IMG/VR virus record: IMGVR_UViG_3300037261_000082
Coordinates: 1-64,000 of that record
Length of the DNA stretch: 64,000 nucleotides
Reading direction: 5' to 3' (one strand)
Source of the DNA: a virus
Below, piece by piece: positions 62,083 to 64,000 of this stretch. The notes beneath the pieces are model-generated. The model worked only from the letters and a program-made list of their open reading frames with translations. It had not been told where the DNA came from and searched no databases. Every line of letters starts with the position of its first letter. Position 1 is the stretch's first letter. Position numbers and translations under genes: made by a program.

Positions 62083-62635
62083 TCCCGATAAATCTTTGAA
62101 ACGTAGGCGGTCGCTACGCACGCAATATATGGGGCATAAACAGCGAGCTATTCGCAGTGGTATTGGATTTGATATGACTTTTGAGGAATGGTCCAATATT
62201 TGGGTTGATTCAGGGCATTGGGAGGAGCGTGGTGTGCGTAAAGGTCAATATGTAATGGCTCGCACAAAAGATCAGGGGCCTTACAAGGTTGGTAACGTTC
62301 GGATTTGTACGGTTGAAGAGAATAGAGCAGAACAAACTGCAAATATTCGTCCAGAAACGCGCGCAAAAATAAGCAAGTCTTTGTTAAATAACAAACGTAC
62401 GGTTGGTAATAAAAATCACTTAGGTTGCTCGCAGCCGCAATCTGCTAAAGATGCAATAAGCAGGAAAAATCGAGGTCGGGTGTTGAGTGATAAGACTAAG
62501 GCTAGAATGAGTAAAGCTAAGAAAAATAACATTTATCGTTTAGGTACAACACAGTCTTTGGAGACTAGAGCTAAAATGCGTGCGGCTCAAACTAGGAGAC
62601 GCTTACGAGAGAAAGGGTTTTATTTGCTGTATTAG
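62069..62635 (+). CDS. Homing-endonuclease-like protein with NUMOD3 motifs
   Basis: Protein of about 188 residues whose 5' end overlaps the helicase gene. The core 'MTFEEWSNIWVDSGHWEERG' with 'RKGQYVMARTKDQGPYKVGN' and 'VRICTVEENRAEQ' is a pattern I recall from phage HNH-type or NUMOD-bearing proteins. The C-terminal half has NUMOD3-like repeats ('SDKTKARMSKAKKNN', 'SLETRAKMRAAQTR'). A full HNH catalytic set is not obvious. Several starts (62066, 62069 ATG, 62072 GTG) crowd behind AGGAG at 62061. Confidence 0.74.
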   Translation: MVRANPDKSLKRRRSLRTQYMGHKQRAIRSGIGFDMTFEEWSNIWVDSGHWEERGVRKGQYVMARTKDQGPYKVGNVRICTVEENRAEQTANIRPETRAKISKSLLNNKRTVGNKNHLGCSQPQSAKDAISRKNRGRVLSDKTKARMSKAKKNNIYRLGTTQSLETRAKMRAAQTRRRLREKGFYLLY

Positions 62636-62666
62636 GCAACGGTATGGTTTGGTAGGGAGACTAATC

Positions 62667-63335
62667 ATGGGCGCACGAAATGAATGTGTTGAGGCAGTTT
62701 TACTAGAACTAGAACGCTTTGGTTTGAAGGGCGAAGTCAGTGCCCTCGCTAAGCATATGGAGATTGCTTGGCATTATCCTGATGGTACAAGACGTATTCA
62801 GATAGTTCCAGCTACTCCGTCAGACCATCGTGCTGCATTAAACTCTCGTGGCGACGTGCGGCGACAGTTGCGTGCTGATAACGTACAGAAGCCTGAGCGC
62901 CCGGTTGTTAGCTTAGGCAAGGCATTACAGCTGCCCAGCCCTAATGATTTTGCGGCTAATAGATTGGCGCGGCTAGAGAAGGATGTTGAGGGTTTGCTAG
63001 ACTTAGTTGTGGAGTTAACTTCTCAACTAGCAGAAACGCAGGCGCGATTGAGCAACGCGCGAGTGATAACGACTTTGAGCTTTGAGGCTCAGCCTGTAAT
63101 GGTTCCTGTTGAAACCCCTGCGGTGCCTCATCGTAAAGGTTCTCGTCAGGAAGGGATAATGTCTGCGTTGAGTAATGGTCAGTGGCGTTATCGCAATGAT
63201 ATTGCGGAAGAGGTTAAGGCTGACGTAAAGCTGGTGAGTGCCTGCCTAAGTAATCTTCGAGCAAAGGGCTTAGTTGAGAACGGTCTGCGCGGTTTGTGGC
63301 GCAAGGTGCCCGAACTTAGGGTGGCAGCGCAATGA
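62667..63335 (+). CDS. Hypothetical protein with coiled coil and winged-helix-like end
   Basis: Protein of 222 residues: an N-terminal helical part, a coiled coil (about 98-135, 'LARLEKDVEGLLDLVVELTS') and a C-terminal helix-turn-helix-like region ('NGQWRYRNDIAEEVKADVKLV', 'SACLSNLRAKGLVENGLRGLW'). ATG at 62667 with AGGGAG is used; the longer open frame starts inside the previous gene. A DNA-binding role is likely but unproven. Confidence 0.7.
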   Translation: MGARNECVEAVLLELERFGLKGEVSALAKHMEIAWHYPDGTRRIQIVPATPSDHRAALNSRGDVRRQLRADNVQKPERPVVSLGKALQLPSPNDFAANRLARLEKDVEGLLDLVVELTSQLAETQARLSNARVITTLSFEAQPVMVPVETPAVPHRKGSRQEGIMSALSNGQWRYRNDIAEEVKADVKLVSACLSNLRAKGLVENGLRGLWRKVPELRVAAQ

Positions 63336-63604
63336 AACTTAGAACCGGGCGTAGCACTTACCCTCTCCCTAAGCATAGTCAAATTTTGTTGGTGCTTATT
63401 GAGGGGAATCAGAAGCACAATCAGGGAATAGACTTTGCGTTACGGCCGATAAGTCTTTCAGATATGGATGAGGTTAGTAAGCAGAAAATTAGGGCTATTC
63501 CTACCGTTTTTACAATAATTCATGGCAGGATTGAGTTTTGGCCAGTTCCTTCTAAACCTTACAAGGTGCGGGTGCGTTACGTTCCACCAATAATGGAATG
63601 CTAA
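63332..63604 (+). CDS. Hypothetical small protein
   Basis: Protein of 90 residues, basic N-terminus and a strand-rich C-terminus ('TVFTIIHGRIEFWPVPSKPY', 'VRVRYVPPIMEC'). The ATG overlaps the preceding stop (ATGA). No family recognised. Confidence 0.64.
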   Translation: MKLRTGRSTYPLPKHSQILLVLIEGNQKHNQGIDFALRPISLSDMDEVSKQKIRAIPTVFTIIHGRIEFWPVPSKPYKVRVRYVPPIMEC

Positions 63605-64000
63605 GTGATTCCTAGCTCAGCTGTAAACAACTATCTCAGACGACAGCTTGACGGCCACCTTTGGGTGAAGCAGTTGACGGCTAAGCAGCTAGATGCTGCT
63701 ATTGCTCAATTACAGCCCCCACCAAAATTAAACCCGCGTCTTCGGCTCCATCAAAAGGGGTGCTTTCTTATTGGGGTAGCTCAGCCAAAATTCTGCTTTT
63801 TTCTCGATATGGGAACTGGGAAAACATTACTCACTCTTGAGTTGTTGCGTTACTGGTTTCAGGTTGGCTTGATAAAGCGAGCATTGATTTTCGTGACATC
63901 AGATAAAGCCTTTCCTACTTGGGAGAAGCAACTGATTGAGTTTGGTATTAAGTTACCAATTACAGCATTGGCTGGGTCGTCAGAACAGAAGTGGCAGCAG
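63605..64000 (+). CDS. SNF2/DEAD-type helicase, 5' part only
   Basis: The first 132 residues of a gene running off the right edge. 'LRLHQKGCFLIGVAQPKFCF' is the Q-motif-like region and 'FLDMGTGKTLLTLELLRYW' is Walker A (motif I) of superfamily 2; 'ALIFVTSDKAFPTWEKQL' matches motif Ia of SNF2-like helicases. The GTG start at 63605 directly follows the previous stop. Phage SNF2-like helicases often act in replication or recombination. Partial. Confidence 0.85.
   Translation, partial: MIPSSAVNNYLRRQLDGHLWVKQLTAKQLDAAIAQLQPPPKLNPRLRLHQKGCFLIGVAQPKFCFFLDMGTGKTLLTLELLRYWFQVGLIKRALIFVTSDKAFPTWEKQLIEFGIKLPITALAGSSEQKWQQ

Overview
This window is the structural, lysis and early-gene part of a tailed double-stranded DNA phage, most likely a podovirus-type phage of an alphaproteobacterium. 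The host inference rests mainly on a gene for a GcrA-family regulator (58095-58496), a family typical of alphaproteobacteria. The morphology inference rests on a short-tail-like set of adaptor and nozzle-type proteins, two giant ejection-type proteins of about 1370-1380 residues, and the absence of any tape-measure, sheath or tube gene. Terminase and portal genes are not in the window and presumably lie to the left. No tRNA, integrase or CRISPR array was seen.

Layout. (1) 1-5.8 kb: small genes, several low-complexity KRGG/RARGG-motif proteins, a winged-helix protein without a receiver domain, a GroES-like protein and a probable scaffold. (2) 6.3-8.5 kb: a structured leader, two tandem paralogous capsid-associated proteins and the major capsid protein, followed by an HNH/endonuclease VII fusion gene whose ribosome-binding site lies in a hairpin. 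(3) 9.9-13.4 kb: beta-helix protein, neck and adaptor genes. (4) 13.4-18.9 kb: a nucleotide-sugar/glycan cassette inside the virion genes (GT9 transferase, FkbM-like methyltransferase, short UDP-sugar dehydrogenase, SDR epimerase, C-methyltransferase, DUF5672 protein), closed by a GIY-YIG gene. (5) 19.6-29.7 kb: fibre and tail genes, including glycine-rich and 20-21-residue beta-type repeat proteins. (6) 29.7-40.7 kb: two very large ejection proteins. One carries a transglycosylase-like domain and the other a possible cysteine-peptidase-like C-terminus. Between them lies a 2.6 kb AT-rich cassette flanked by a direct repeat; it has three Tat-like signal genes and one independently promoted opposite-strand gene. 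(7) 41.6-46.5 kb: lysis region with GH25 endolysin, holin candidate, a candidate overlapping spanin pair, further membrane proteins and two secreted wall-related proteins, ending in a strong terminator.

From 46.6 to 57.1 kb transcription runs leftward. It covers SbcC/SbcD-like nuclease subunits and a RuvC-like resolvase, many small proteins, a MoxR-type AAA ATPase with a VWA/metallopeptidase protein and a DUF3150-like protein, and a ProQ/FinO-type RNA chaperone. Many leftward genes share an ATCATAGGAG ribosome-binding leader. A roughly 1 kb non-coding divergent control region (57.1-58.1 kb) contains hairpins and a perfect 13-bp inverted repeat. From 58.1 kb transcription runs rightward again: GcrA homologue, a DUF6745-like protein with 30 perfect-length tetrapeptide repeats, a DnaB-like helicase, a homing-endonuclease-like gene, and a truncated SNF2-type helicase at the right edge.

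All functions are assigned by reading motifs and recalling family patterns. No database search was run. Many small proteins remain unknown.
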